The notes: generated from the letters alone by a model not told the origin. 32,881 bases of DNA from JBDRNO01 sp043811005 (GCA_043811005.1 JBDRNO010000129.1:1-32881); one strand, 5' to 3'; numbered from the stretch's first letter, positions 17,405 through 25,384 are shown. A program made the numbers and translations.

Positions 17405-20400
17405 CCATAAAACCATACCACCCCAAAAACAACATCCGTGTTGTCACAGCGGCTTCCTTGTTTGACGGGCATGATGCGGCTATCAATATCATGCGCAGGA
17501 TCATACAGAGAAGCGGTATTGAGGTCATTCATCTCGGGCATGACCGCAGTGTTCAGGAGATCGTAGAATGTGCCATACAGGAAGATGTACAGGCAATAGC
17601 ATTAACCTCATACCAGGGCGGGCATATGGAATTTTTCAAATATATGTATGACCTCTTGAAAGAAGCCGGTTGCGGGCATATTATGATATTCGGTGGGGGA
17701 GGGGGTACTATCCTTCCCGAAGAAGCGGATGAACTTCATAAATACGGTATTGTAAGGATATATTCACCCGATGACGGCAGGGCAATGGGATTGCAGGGAA
17801 TGATAAACGATATGCTTAAAAAATGTGACTTCCCTACAGGGATCAAACTGAATGAAGAGATTAATAAGCTGAAGAAAAAAGATGTAAAATCTATTGCCCG
17901 GTTGATCTCAGCCGCTGAGAATTTCCCTGAAGAATCAAAAATAACACTGGGTGAAGTAAAGAAAAGAGCAGAAGAGGTCAAAGCTCCCGTACTGGGAATA
18001 ACAGGTACAGGTGGCTCAGGCAAGTCCTCTCTTATAGACGAAATAGTGAGAAGATTTTTGGTTGATTTTACCAAAAAGACCGTTGCCATCGTTTCAGTTG
18101 ACCCGTCAAAACGAAAAACAGGAGGGGCATTATTGGGTGACAGGATACGGATGAACTCGATAAATAACCCGAGGGTGTATATGCGCTCTCTTGCTACACG
18201 CCAGTCTAATCTTTCTCTTTCCAATAACGTACAGGAAGCGGTAGATGTTCTGAAAGCCGCTGAATACGACCTTATCATCCTGGAAACATCCGGTATAGGC
18301 CAGGCAGACACCGAGATCGTTAATCACTCTGATGTGTGCCTGTACGTGATGACACCGGAATACGGGGCAGCTTCACAACTGGAAAAGATTGACATGCTTG
18401 ATTTTGCAGACATCATTGCGCTGAACAAATTTGATAAGCGCGGAGCAATGGATGCCCTGCGTGATGTGAGGAAGCAATACAAACAAAATCACGAGGCGTT
18501 TGATGTTAAAGATGAGGATATTCCTGTTTACGGAACTATAGCTTCCCAATTTAACGATCCCGGCACCAATAATCTGTACAAGTCATTAATGGATATATTG
18601 GTGCAAAAAACAGGCGCTGACCTGAGATCAGACTTTGAGGTAACTGAGGAAATGTCGGAAAAGATATACATCATTCCTCCTGAAAGAACGAGATACCTGT
18701 CTGAAATAGCAGATAATAACCGTAATTATGATACGTGGGTTCAGCAACAATGTGATATTGCCCAAAGATTGTATGGGCTTAGGAAATCAATTGATACCTT
18801 AAAAGAAAACCCTCACTTAAAAGAAAACCCCCAGGGTTTTCAAAACCCTGAGGGTTTAGAAACTGTAGAAACGGAGAGACTAAAAAAAGGACTGGAAGAA
18901 ACTTATATAAAATTAGAAGTAAACCTTGACCCCCGCAACAAAAAAATATTGAAAGAATGGGATGAGAAAGTCAACAAGTATAAGGAACCGGAATTTATAT
19001 TTAAGGTACGTGATAAGGAGATAAAGATAAAAACATATTTTGAGTCATTATCGCAAACAAAGATTGCCAAAATATCACTACCAAAATACGAAGCCTGGGG
19101 TGACAGGTTGAAGTGGGTTCTGCAGGATAACGTTCCCGGTGAATTTCCTTTTACTGCCGGTGTATTCCCGTTCAAGCGGGAAGGGGAGGACCCCACCCGT
19201 ATGTTTGCAGGAGAGGGCGGACCCGAACGCACAAACAGGCGTTTTCATTATGTTTCCTATGATATGCCTGCCAAAAGACTATCCACGGCTTTTGATTCCG
19301 TAACTCTTTACGGTCATAATCCTGACAACCGTCCCGACATTTACGGTAAAATAGGCAATTCAGGTGTGTCTATTTGCTGCCTCGATGATGCCAAAAAGCT
19401 CTATTCAGGGTATGACCTTATTAACCCGAAAACATCTGTCTCAATGACAATTAATGGCCCCGCAGCCATGATGACGGCTTTTTTTATGAATGCAGCAATT
19501 GACCAGCAGTGTGAGAAATATATCAAAGAGAACGGCATGGTGGAAGAAGTGGAAAAGAAGATAAGGGCGATTTATAAAAAGAAGAGTGTTAAACGATCAT
19601 CCTACCAGGGAAAAATACCCGGGGGAAATGATGGATTGGGATTGATGCTGCTTGGTGTTACAGGTGACCAGGTTTTGCCGGATGATGTTTATAAAAAAAT
19701 AAAAGTCAATACGATCTCTAAAGTCAGGGGTACGGTACAGGCAGACATCCTAAAAGAAGACCAGGCGCAAAACACATGTATTTTCTCCACAGAGTTCTCA
19801 TTGCGTCTTATGGGTGATATGCAGGAGTATTTCATTAATAATAAAGTGCGCAATTTCTATTCCATATCCATTTCGGGTTATCATATTGCCGAAGCAGGAG
19901 CAAACCCGGTAACCCAATTGGCTTTAACGCTTGCCAACGGGTTTACATACGTTGAATATTATGTAAGCAGGGGAATGGACATTGATGAATTTGCTCCCAA
20001 CCTTTCATTTTTCTTTTCCAATGGCTTAGACCCCGAGTATTCGGTGATTGGGCGTGTGGCAAGGCGTATCTGGGCAAAAGCCATAAAACAGAAATATGGC
20101 GGTGATGAGCGCTCACAAAAACTAAAATATCATATCCAGACATCAGGGCGTTCGCTTCATGCACAGGAGATCGCCTTTAACGATATCCGCACTACTTTAC
20201 AGGGATTATATGCCATTTATGACAACTGCAACTCGCTGCACACCAATGCTTATGATGAAGCCATCACTACTCCGACAGAAGAAAGCGTGCGCAGGGCAAT
20301 GGCAATACAATTGATAATCAATCATGAATTGGGATTAGCACAAAACGAAAATCCCATACAGGGCTCCTTCATCATCGATGAGCTGACCGACCTTGTGGAA

Positions 20401-20826
20401 GAAGCTGTTTTGATCGAATTCGACCGCATTTCCGAGAGGGGCGGAGTGCTTGGTGCAATGGAGACCATGTACCAGCGCAGCAAGATACAGGAAGAGAGTC
20501 TCTATTATGAAACCCTTAAACACTCCGGTGAATTTCCCTTAATTGGGGTAAACACTTTCCTCAGTTCAGAAGGTTCTCCAACCATCATTCCGCAGGAAGT
20601 GATCCGTGCTACAAAGCAAGAGATGGAATACCAGATAGAGATGCTCCGGAACCTGCATAAGGGAAATGAGGAAAAAGCCAAAGAGAAGCTGAGAATGGTG
20701 CAGGAAACAGCAATTCAAAATAATAACATTTTTGAAGCAATAATGGAAGCTTCAAAATACTGCTCCCTGGGACAGATCACCAATGCATTGTTTGAGGTTG
20801 GCGGGCAGTACAGGAGGAATATGTAA
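17398..20826 (+). CDS. icmF: Fused isobutyryl-CoA mutase-type acyl-CoA mutase (IcmF)
   Basis: A 1142-residue adenosylcobalamin enzyme with its own G-protein chaperone. Residues about 12-140 are the B12-binding domain: DGHD (23-26, His25 the expected lower cobalt ligand), SYQGG (71-75) and GGGGGT (99-104). Residues about 190-415 are a MeaB-like GTPase with P-loop GTGGSGKS (203-210), VDPSKRKTGGALLGDRIRM and ETSGIGQ. Residues about 570-1120 are the mutase barrel. Phe603 (RMFAGEGG) and Gln791 (ILKEDQAQN) align with the Phe/Gln pair of isobutyryl-CoA mutase rather than the Tyr/Arg pair of methylmalonyl-CoA mutase, so isobutyryl/n-butyryl-CoA interconversion, or a related acyl-CoA, is inferred. The GTPase-mutase linker holds an in-frame palindrome (18798-18857). 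The leader is one copy of a 23-bp direct repeat. Confidence 0.9.
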   Translation: MKTIKPYHPKNNIRVVTAASLFDGHDAAINIMRRIIQRSGIEVIHLGHDRSVQEIVECAIQEDVQAIALTSYQGGHMEFFKYMYDLLKEAGCGHIMIFGGGGGTILPEEADELHKYGIVRIYSPDDGRAMGLQGMINDMLKKCDFPTGIKLNEEINKLKKKDVKSIARLISAAENFPEESKITLGEVKKRAEEVKAPVLGITGTGGSGKSSLIDEIVRRFLVDFTKKTVAIVSVDPSKRKTGGALLGDRIRMNSINNPRVYMRSLATRQSNLSLSNNVQEAVDVLKAAEYDLIILETSGIGQADTEIVNHSDVCLYVMTPEYGAASQLEKIDMLDFADIIALNKFDKRGAMDALRDVRKQYKQNHEAFDVKDEDIPVYGTIASQFNDPGTNNLYKSLMDILVQKTGADLRSDFEVTEEMSEKIYIIPPERTRYLSEIADNNRNYDTWVQQQCDIAQRLYGLRKSIDTLKENPHLKENPQGFQNPEGLETVETERLKKGLEETYIKLEVNLDPRNKKILKEWDEKVNKYKEPEFIFKVRDKEIKIKTYFESLSQTKIAKISLPKYEAWGDRLKWVLQDNVPGEFPFTAGVFPFKREGEDPTRMFAGEGGPERTNRRFHYVSYDMPAKRLSTAFDSVTLYGHNPDNRPDIYGKIGNSGVSICCLDDAKKLYSGYDLINPKTSVSMTINGPAAMMTAFFMNAAIDQQCEKYIKENGMVEEVEKKIRAIYKKKSVKRSSYQGKIPGGNDGLGLMLLGVTGDQVLPDDVYKKIKVNTISKVRGTVQADILKEDQAQNTCIFSTEFSLRLMGDMQEYFINNKVRNFYSISISGYHIAEAGANPVTQLALTLANGFTYVEYYVSRGMDIDEFAPNLSFFFSNGLDPEYSVIGRVARRIWAKAIKQKYGGDERSQKLKYHIQTSGRSLHAQEIAFNDIRTTLQGLYAIYDNCNSLHTNAYDEAITTPTEESVRRAMAIQLIINHELGLAQNENPIQGSFIIDELTDLVEEAVLIEFDRISERGGVLGAMETMYQRSKIQEESLYYETLKHSGEFPLIGVNTFLSSEGSPTIIPQEVIRATKQEMEYQIEMLRNLHKGNEEKAKEKLRMVQETAIQNNNIFEAIMEASKYCSLGQITNALFEVGGQYRRNM
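18798..18857. repeat. In-frame palindrome plus 18-bp duplication inside icmF
   Basis: A near-perfect palindrome at 18825-18857 has 16-base arms (AAACCCCCAGGGTTTT and AAAACCCTGAGGGTTT) around one base, with a single mismatch. It is preceded by an 18-bp tandem duplication (18798-18815 and 18816-18833) encoding LKENPH and LKENPQ. Together they add about 20 residues (to GFQNPEGL) in the GTPase-mutase linker without breaking the frame. Confidence 0.8.
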
Positions 20827-20829
20827 TGC

Positions 20830-21130
20830 CACCGTCCCCGGTAAAATGCTCTTCTGGGCGTGCCCCCGCACATAATTTTTTATTTTCATATAACTTTTTT
20901 GTTTTTCCCTACTGCCGTACGGATAAACGGCAGTTTATCCTTATCAACACACTAAAATTATGTGCGGGGTCGGGCTGTCCGCTATATCTTTTGACTGGCT
21001 GGCAAGTTTTGTAAAGATTTTTCGTGGCTCCCCTGTCGCCCCTCAAAATCAACAAAACTAAGCCATCCAGCCAAAAGGATGCCGCTCCCATCCCTCACGC
21101 AGGTAGCAATAAATGTTTTGAAAAACATTA
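20830..21130. repeat. Structured intergenic repeat element (~300 bp)
   Basis: The gap after icmF contains a perfect 16-bp stem, CCCCGCACATAATTTT at 20864-20879 paired with 20954-20969. Inside it are two overlapping, mutually exclusive hairpins: ACTGCCGT/ACGGCAGT (20911-20934) and GGATAAAC/GTTTATCC (20921-20940). Downstream come CGGGCTGTCCGCTATATCTTT and AAAGGATGCCGCTCCCATCC, words that I recall as dispersed intergenic sequence in Bacteroidota genomes. A small AATGTTTT/AAAACATT hairpin (21112-21129) ends it. A 62-codon frame crosses the element, but its composition does not support a gene. It may be a non-autonomous mobile repeat or a structured RNA. Confidence 0.65.
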
Positions 21131-21215
21131 AAAATCCATTAGATTTGCAGTAAAGACATAGTGCAAATAAACGTACCGTTACAGTTAGCCCTACTATTAA
21201 GAAGAAAAACTATCT

Positions 21216-21454
21216 ATGAAAACAATAATATTATCTATTTTATTGGGACTATCTGTATCAGTATTTGCCAATCACAGGATTAATGTTTACTACGAACAAA
21301 CTCAGAATGGCTATAAAATATTTGCAGATAATGATGAATTTTGTCCTGTCTCAATCGAAATCAATTTCAAACTGACAAATCTTAAATCAACAGAAGGAAA
21401 GGGGAACAAGCTGAATTGCTTGTGGAGAAAAAGGAGTATAAACGTGACTATTAA
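21216..21454 (+). pseudogene. Internally deleted M23-type peptidase remnant
   Basis: The frame starts with a signal peptide (MKTIILSILLGLSVSVFA) and continues with INVYYEQTQNGYKIFADNDEFCPVSIEINFKLTNLKST, the characteristic N-terminal domain of a Bacteroidota M23 peptidoglycan endopeptidase family. After about residue 70 the match stops. In another frame the sequence reads QAELLVEKKEYKRDY and a stop at 21452-21454, resembling the usual C-terminus of the same family. The catalytic LytM domain with its zinc ligands (HxxxD, HxH) is absent, so roughly 230 residues are missing and the ends are out of frame. A terminator-like hairpin follows at the expected distance. The literal frame runs on to 21503 without meaning. 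Family assignment is from memory. Confidence 0.6.
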
Positions 21455-21472
21455 AAACTACCTCCTACACAA

Positions 21473-21501
21473 AATAAAGCGCATTGAAAACGCGCTTTAT
21501 T
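21473..21501. terminator. Terminator-like hairpin
   Basis: A perfect 10-bp stem (AATAAAGCGC with GCGCTTTATT) around a 9-base loop lies 18 bases after the M23 remnant's C-terminal stop. The T-rich side is in the stem; on the minus strand the stem is followed by TTTGTG, so it may work in either direction. Confidence 0.6.
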
Positions 21502-21530
21502 AAAATCGCAGACCATTAAAATTCATAACC

Positions 21531-22080
21531 ATGAAAAATTTTATCAAGATCTGGACACTATTAATAGTGTTGACAATTTATTCCTGCAGTTCACAAGAGA
21601 GTTATAATGAAATAGCTGCCGGAGACCTGGCAATGGAAGAAACCATTGACGAAGAAACAATCCGTGAAAACATTGAAACTCCGGTAGAAAGAAAAGTTAT
21701 TAAAGAATGAGAGATCAGCTTTGAAACAGAAGACGTAAAGCAAACAAGATCATTGATAACTTCAGCAGTACAGGACCTTAACGGCTACGTTTCCAAAGAT
21801 AATGTGTACGACTACATAGAAAGAGTTGAACATCAACTGGAAATACGGATACCTGCCGAAAGTTTTGATCAATTATTGACACTTATCATCGAAAGCGCTG
21901 ACAAGCTCGGCTTTTGATTTTTCTTCAAAATTCGGAGGAGCAATAAAAGGTGGTTTGGACAATTTACTTTGGTTTGTGATCGGGCTGACACATATCTGGC
22001 CTTTTATGTTAATAATAGCAGCAGGAATATATTTTGCATTTCGACTTGACAGAAGAAGAAGGAAGAAAAATGCCTCATAA
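21531..22080 (+). pseudogene. DUF4349 lipoprotein remnant: nonsense codon and internal deletion
   Basis: The ATG at 21531 opens a lipoprotein signal with lipobox IYSC, followed by VERKVIKE, then an in-frame TGA (21708-21710), then EISFETEDVKQTRSLITSAV and LEIRIPAESFDQLLTLI, which are DUF4349 features. A Gly is usual at the stop position, so one substitution (GGA to TGA) explains it. After about 21905 the frame breaks; from 21911 another frame reads FGGAIKGGLDNLLWFVIGL, a membrane helix, and the basic tail RRRRKKNAS with stop at 22078-22080, the normal DUF4349 C-terminus. The central coiled coil of some 85-100 residues is missing. DUF4349 proteins are envelope proteins of uncertain role. The gene is dead as read. 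Confidence 0.7.
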
Positions 22081-22143
22081 CAAAAGGTTAAAAGTAAACA
22101 AAGCCATAATTAGAAAAATGTTAATAATTAAAACCATAACATC

Positions 22144-22938
22144 ATGAACACACATGTAATTGACTACCGCATCATCGGAGAAGAGATGCAATGCGTTGAG
22201 ATCGAGCTTGACCCGCAGGAGACCGTGATTGCCGAGGCGGGCAGTTTGATGATGTTTGACCAGGATATAGAGATGCAAACCATCTTTGGTGATGGATCGG
22301 GTCAGGATAAAGGAATTCTCGGTAAATTGTTCTCTGCCGGGAAGAGAGTTCTTACCGGTGAGAGCTTGTTTATGACCGCCTATACAAATACCGGCTCGGG
22401 TAAAAAGCATGTTACCTTTGCCGCACCTTATCCCGGGAAGATCATCCCGATGGATCTGAGCGAAATGGGTGGGAAGATAATTTGCCAGAAAGATGCTTTC
22501 CTCTGTGCTGCCAAGGGTGTATCAATTGGCATTGAGTTCCAGCGGAAAATAGGTGCGGGTTTGTTCGGAGGAGAAGGGTTTATCATGCAAAAGTTAGAGG
22601 GGGATGGTATGGCATTTGTCCATGCAGGTGGAACCATCGTTGAGAGAACCCTTGATCGTGGCGAAGTTTTAAAGGTTGATACCGGCTGCATAGTAGTTTT
22701 TGAGAGCACCGTTAATTATGATATAGAATTTGTAGGTGGTATTAAGAATACAATATTCGGAGGAGAAGGATTATTCTTTGCTACCTTAACAGGTCCCGGA
22801 AAAGTGTGGATACAATCATTACCTTTCAGCCGCCTTGCTGACCGCATCATATCCTCTGCTCCCAAAATGGGCGGAAAGCGTAAAGGAGAAGGAAGTATTT
22901 TAGGAGGTCTGGGGGATTTGTTGGATGGGGATAATTAG
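22144..22938 (+). CDS. AIM24/TIGR00266 family protein
   Basis: A 264-residue protein of the AIM24-like family, a beta-rich fold related to the tryptophan RNA-binding attenuator protein-like superfamily; bacterial function is not established. Family marks are the early ETVIAEAGSLMMFDQDIEMQT, glycine-rich turns (GEGFIMQKLEGDGMAFVHAGG), DRGEVLKVDTGCIVVFE and the glycine-rich tail KRKGEGSILGGLGDLL. No signal peptide. Length is normal for the family and the gene looks intact, unlike its upstream neighbours. It lies 63 bases after the DUF4349 remnant. The ATG at 22144 gives the usual N-terminus. Confidence 0.9.
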   Translation: MNTHVIDYRIIGEEMQCVEIELDPQETVIAEAGSLMMFDQDIEMQTIFGDGSGQDKGILGKLFSAGKRVLTGESLFMTAYTNTGSGKKHVTFAAPYPGKIIPMDLSEMGGKIICQKDAFLCAAKGVSIGIEFQRKIGAGLFGGEGFIMQKLEGDGMAFVHAGGTIVERTLDRGEVLKVDTGCIVVFESTVNYDIEFVGGIKNTIFGGEGLFFATLTGPGKVWIQSLPFSRLADRIISSAPKMGGKRKGEGSILGGLGDLLDGDN

Positions 22939-23041
22939 GATTGCGGATTGCGGATTTTAATTACATTGATAATCACAGCTAATCATAATCTGCAACTGAG
23001 GTGTTAAATTTGTTTATAATTCTTCGTATTTAATAATTTCG

Positions 23042-23049
23042 TAACTTTG
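23042..23049 (+). promoter_or_regulatory. Candidate -7 box for the DUF4160-DUF2442 pair
   Basis: TAACTTTG followed by T fits TAnnTTTGy, 22 bases before the DUF4160 start. The nearest TTTG (23009-23012) is spaced too far (29 bases) for a standard -33 box. Confidence 0.45.
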
Positions 23050-23071
23050 TGTAAAAAATAGATTTTGAGTT

Positions 23072-23332
23072 ATGCCTGAAATTAGTAGATTTTATGGTAT
23101 CATAATAAAAATGTTTTTTGAAGACCATAATCCTCCACATTTTCATGCTGAGTATGGAGAACATGAAGCATTAATAAATATTAATACTCTTGAAATAATA
23201 GAAGGGAAATTACCAAAACGGGCAAAAATTCTTGTTATAGAATGGGCATTAGAGCACAGAAATAAATTATTGCAAAATTGGGAAAAAGCAAAAATACCTG
23301 ATGATATTGAAAAAATTGATCCTTTAAAATAA
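23072..23332 (+). CDS. DUF4160 domain protein
   Basis: An 86-residue protein with the DUF4160 signature: PEISRFYGIIIKMFFEDHNPPHFHAEYGEHEA (residues 2-33) followed by GKLPKRAKILVIEWALEHRNKLLQNWEKA. The NPPHFHAEY motif is diagnostic. It is followed after 6 bases by a DUF2442 gene, a frequent pairing in bacteria that is often listed among putative toxin-antitoxin modules, although biochemical proof is lacking as far as I know. No signal peptide; presumably cytoplasmic. Confidence 0.9.
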   Translation: MPEISRFYGIIIKMFFEDHNPPHFHAEYGEHEALININTLEIIEGKLPKRAKILVIEWALEHRNKLLQNWEKAKIPDDIEKIDPLK

Positions 23333-23338
23333 TAACTT

Positions 23339-23578
23339 ATGATAAAGATTAATAAAATCCAAACATTAGATGATCATAAAATATATTTTATATTTAGTGA
23401 TAATACAGAAAAAGTTATTGACTTTAAACAATTCATAAAATCTGATAAATTTACCAGACAATTATCAGATCCTGAGTATTTTAAATTAGTAAAAATTTAT
23501 GAAAACGGAAGGGGTATTTATTGGCCAAATGAATATGATTTTTGTCCTGATTTCCTGAGAAAATTTGCTGACAAATAA
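23339..23578 (+). CDS. DUF2442 domain protein
   Basis: A 79-residue protein whose layout fits DUF2442: an N-terminal strand pair (KINKIQTLDDHKIYFIFSDNTEKVIDF), a central LSDPEYFKLVKIYENGRGIYWPNEYDFCPDFL and a short tail. It follows the DUF4160 gene by 6 bases and is surely co-transcribed. The pair probably forms a small regulatory or toxin-antitoxin-like unit; which member, if either, is toxic cannot be said. Confidence 0.88.
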   Translation: MIKINKIQTLDDHKIYFIFSDNTEKVIDFKQFIKSDKFTRQLSDPEYFKLVKIYENGRGIYWPNEYDFCPDFLRKFADK

Positions 23579-23611
23579 ATACTGTATAACAGAGTCCCCC
23601 ACTAAAAATCG

Positions 23612-23713
23612 TTTTTGCCACTAAATCACAAAAACGCAAAATTTCACTAAAAGTTAACTAATTTATTCTCGGGATTTTGTGGGATTTGGTGTTTTGGCGA
23701 TTTTGTGGCATTT
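23612..23713. repeat. Imperfect ~100-bp palindrome, GCCACTAAATCAC type
   Basis: The left arm starts TTTTTGCCACTAAATCACAA and the right arm ends GGCGATTTTGTGGCATTT. The arms are complementary with scattered mismatches across about 40 bases each. It lies between the convergent DUF2442 and DUF6340-like genes, where it could also terminate transcription; a run of nine or more T follows on the plus strand. From memory, palindromes with this word (CCACTAA-TCAC) recur in Bacteroidota intergenic DNA. Confidence 0.55.
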
Positions 23714-23752
23714 TTTTTTGACTTATTAGAATGGACTCATAACATAATCATT

Positions 23753-24166
23753 TCACCAATATGAATTTACTTTGTAATCAAAAACTGCAATTTCCCTGTG
23801 CAGCGGGTTTGCGAAAAAATCCAGGTATTCCTTTGCCCTTCTGTTAGCCCAGGTGCTGTTATATTCATAAGCAGCTATCTTAGCCCACTCTATCGCAAGG
23901 TCAGGCCTGTTCATTACTTCGCATGTTATTACCATATTAAAGGCAGCTTTACCCGCTATATTGTCATCTCCTAAATTTACCATTGCACTCCATATCCAGG
24001 CAGCTCCTTCCCAGTCATCATTCATTGCCCTGTCCCTTGCCTCTATCATGTATGGGTTGAAATTAATGTAATGGGTTCTTTGGAATATAGTGACGCTGCA
24101 AGATGATAGTATAACTGTTAATACGGTTGCGGAAAAGAATAATATATATTTAATTTGTTTGATAAT
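23753..24166 (-). pseudogene. DUF6340-like lipoprotein, probably internally deleted
   Basis: The C-terminal part is the TPR-like end of the DUF6340 family: MNDDWEGAAWIWSAM, IAGKAAFNMVITCEVMNRPDLAIEWAKIAAYEY. The first in-frame ATG is at 24047-24049, but the frame is open further upstream and there reads IIKQIKYILFFSATVLTVILSSC, a clean lipoprotein signal with lipobox, so the true start lies near 24166, where the codon is ATT after a GAGGT-like site. Either ATT is used or the original ATG was lost. Only about 20 residues separate the lipobox Cys from the TPR block, whereas the family normally has well over 100 residues there, so an in-frame internal deletion is inferred. Function unknown. Confidence 0.5.
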
Positions 24167-24214
24167 TACCTCTAAGTATAATAAATATACAGTTTTTAAT
24201 TTTTCAGCATTTAA

Positions 24215-24362
24215 TTATCAGCTTCTGGGCTCTGGGTTCTTGGTTCTGGGTTGTTGGTTTTATACTCAGACTCCGTAACCAGTACATACCACCCAGTACC
24301 CAGCCTTCGCAGGCCGTAGCCTGCTTTGGCAGTCGAAGGCCAGTTACCGGTACCCAGTAACA
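24215..24362. repeat. Intergenic word-like repeats (CTGGGTTCTTGG / CCCAGTAACCAG)
   Basis: Within the 438-base gap before the GDPD-like gene, 24215-24362 is made of repeated words: TCTGGGCTCTGGGTTCTTGG, ACCAGTACATACCACCCAGTA and CCAGTTACCGGTACCCAGTA, broken by a hairpin-like GCAGGCCGTAGCCTGC (24309-24324). The rest (24363-24604) is AT-rich with no gene visible. Confidence 0.6.
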
Positions 24363-24519
24363 TTATCTTATTTATACTTAATTCAATTCTAAATAATTTT
24401 TTAAATCAATTTACGAAATTATATTTTTATATCACAATTTAATAACAGCAATTATTGTTCCAAATTATTAAGGACATGCGTTCCTGTTTAGAGGAATTCT
24501 CTTCTGTCGATATTTTTTT

Positions 24520-24527
24520 TATTTTTG
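24520..24527 (+). promoter_or_regulatory. Candidate -7 box, TAnnTTTG type
   Basis: TATTTTTG lies 77 bases upstream of the lipoprotein gene at 24605. It is in a T-rich stretch where chance matches are likely, and no -33 box is apparent. Confidence 0.3.
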
Positions 24528-24604
24528 TTTGATCGTAAGTTTATTCTATTATTCCGAAAAGTTATGTTTTTTTAACAAATTTAGCATTCTGAAAAAACAG
24601 GATC

Positions 24605-25384
24605 ATGTTAAGATCATCAATAATTTCTTTTGTATTTATAATAATTGTTTTGGGAGGTTGTAACAGGTTCGAAGATAAAGAACCGGTTACTTCAAAACCC
24701 ATGTATGATCTTCAAAATGACAAACTTTGGGCTCATCGTGTCAATACGGCAAAAGAAGCAAATGAATTATTGCAGGAATTTAACGGGATTGAATTAGATG
24801 TTGTTTTTGAAAAGAAATCAGATGTTTTTGATGTTAGGCATGATGTAGACGGAACTGTTTCCGGTATTAGCTTAGATGCTTATTTTGATAGTATTGTTAA
24901 TGTCACTGAACATTATTACTGGATCGATTTTAAGAATTTGAAAGTGCTCAATGTTTATAATTCATTAAAGAGAATGAAATATATTCTTTCAAAGTATAAT
25001 ATTAATAATAATGTAATTGTAGAATCATCAAATGCAGGATTGTTAAATAAATTCTATAAAGCTTCAATATATACGAGCTATTGGGTTCCCCATTTTTCAG
25101 GTTCTAATGAACCGGCTGATACAGTTGAGATTATAAATCGAATTAAATCTAATTTGGGAAAATATAATTGTAATGCATTGTCTGCACATTATCCCATGTA
25201 TGCTTTTTTAGACAAATATTTTAATAATTGCAATATTCATGTTTGGACAAATGAATTAAAAACAGTATCTGATAAAAACATAATTTATGAATTGCATAAT
25301 AATTCCAATATCAAAGTTATTCTTGTTGATTATAAGTATAATTTCATAGTTGAAATGAAATATCGCGGTTTTGGGCATAATTAA
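24605..25384 (+). CDS. Lipoprotein with PLC-like/GDPD-type phosphodiesterase fold
   Basis: A 259-residue lipoprotein (lipobox VLGGC, Cys19). Residues about 41-80 read LWAHRVN, then FNGIELDVVFE, then DVFDVRHD: His, Glu-x-Asp and Asp/His in the order of the active site of the glycerophosphodiester phosphodiesterase and PLC-like TIM-barrel superfamily, with some resemblance to the FAM151/DUF2181 branch. Later strands (YYWIDFKNL, NVIVESSN, IHVWTNELKTVSD, IKVILVDYKY) fit the remaining barrel; the W-T-N near residue 217 matches the WTVN-like segment of GDPDs. A lipid or polyol-phosphate substrate in the periplasm is inferred, and the calcium site is incomplete. Not in an operon; the downstream gap holds repeats. 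Confidence 0.6.
   Translation: MLRSSIISFVFIIIVLGGCNRFEDKEPVTSKPMYDLQNDKLWAHRVNTAKEANELLQEFNGIELDVVFEKKSDVFDVRHDVDGTVSGISLDAYFDSIVNVTEHYYWIDFKNLKVLNVYNSLKRMKYILSKYNINNNVIVESSNAGLLNKFYKASIYTSYWVPHFSGSNEPADTVEIINRIKSNLGKYNCNALSAHYPMYAFLDKYFNNCNIHVWTNELKTVSDKNIIYELHNNSNIKVILVDYKYNFIVEMKYRGFGHN

Noticed and set aside
20826..21014. 62-codon plus-strand frame after icmF
   Set aside because: It lies wholly within the structured repeat element, has Cys/Arg-rich random composition, overlaps the icmF stop, and shows no family features.
21708..21710. Possible recoding of TGA as glycine (genetic code 25)
   Set aside because: TGA ends the glutamine synthetase, the barrel protein and the helical-repeat protein at their natural family ends, so TGA is a stop here.
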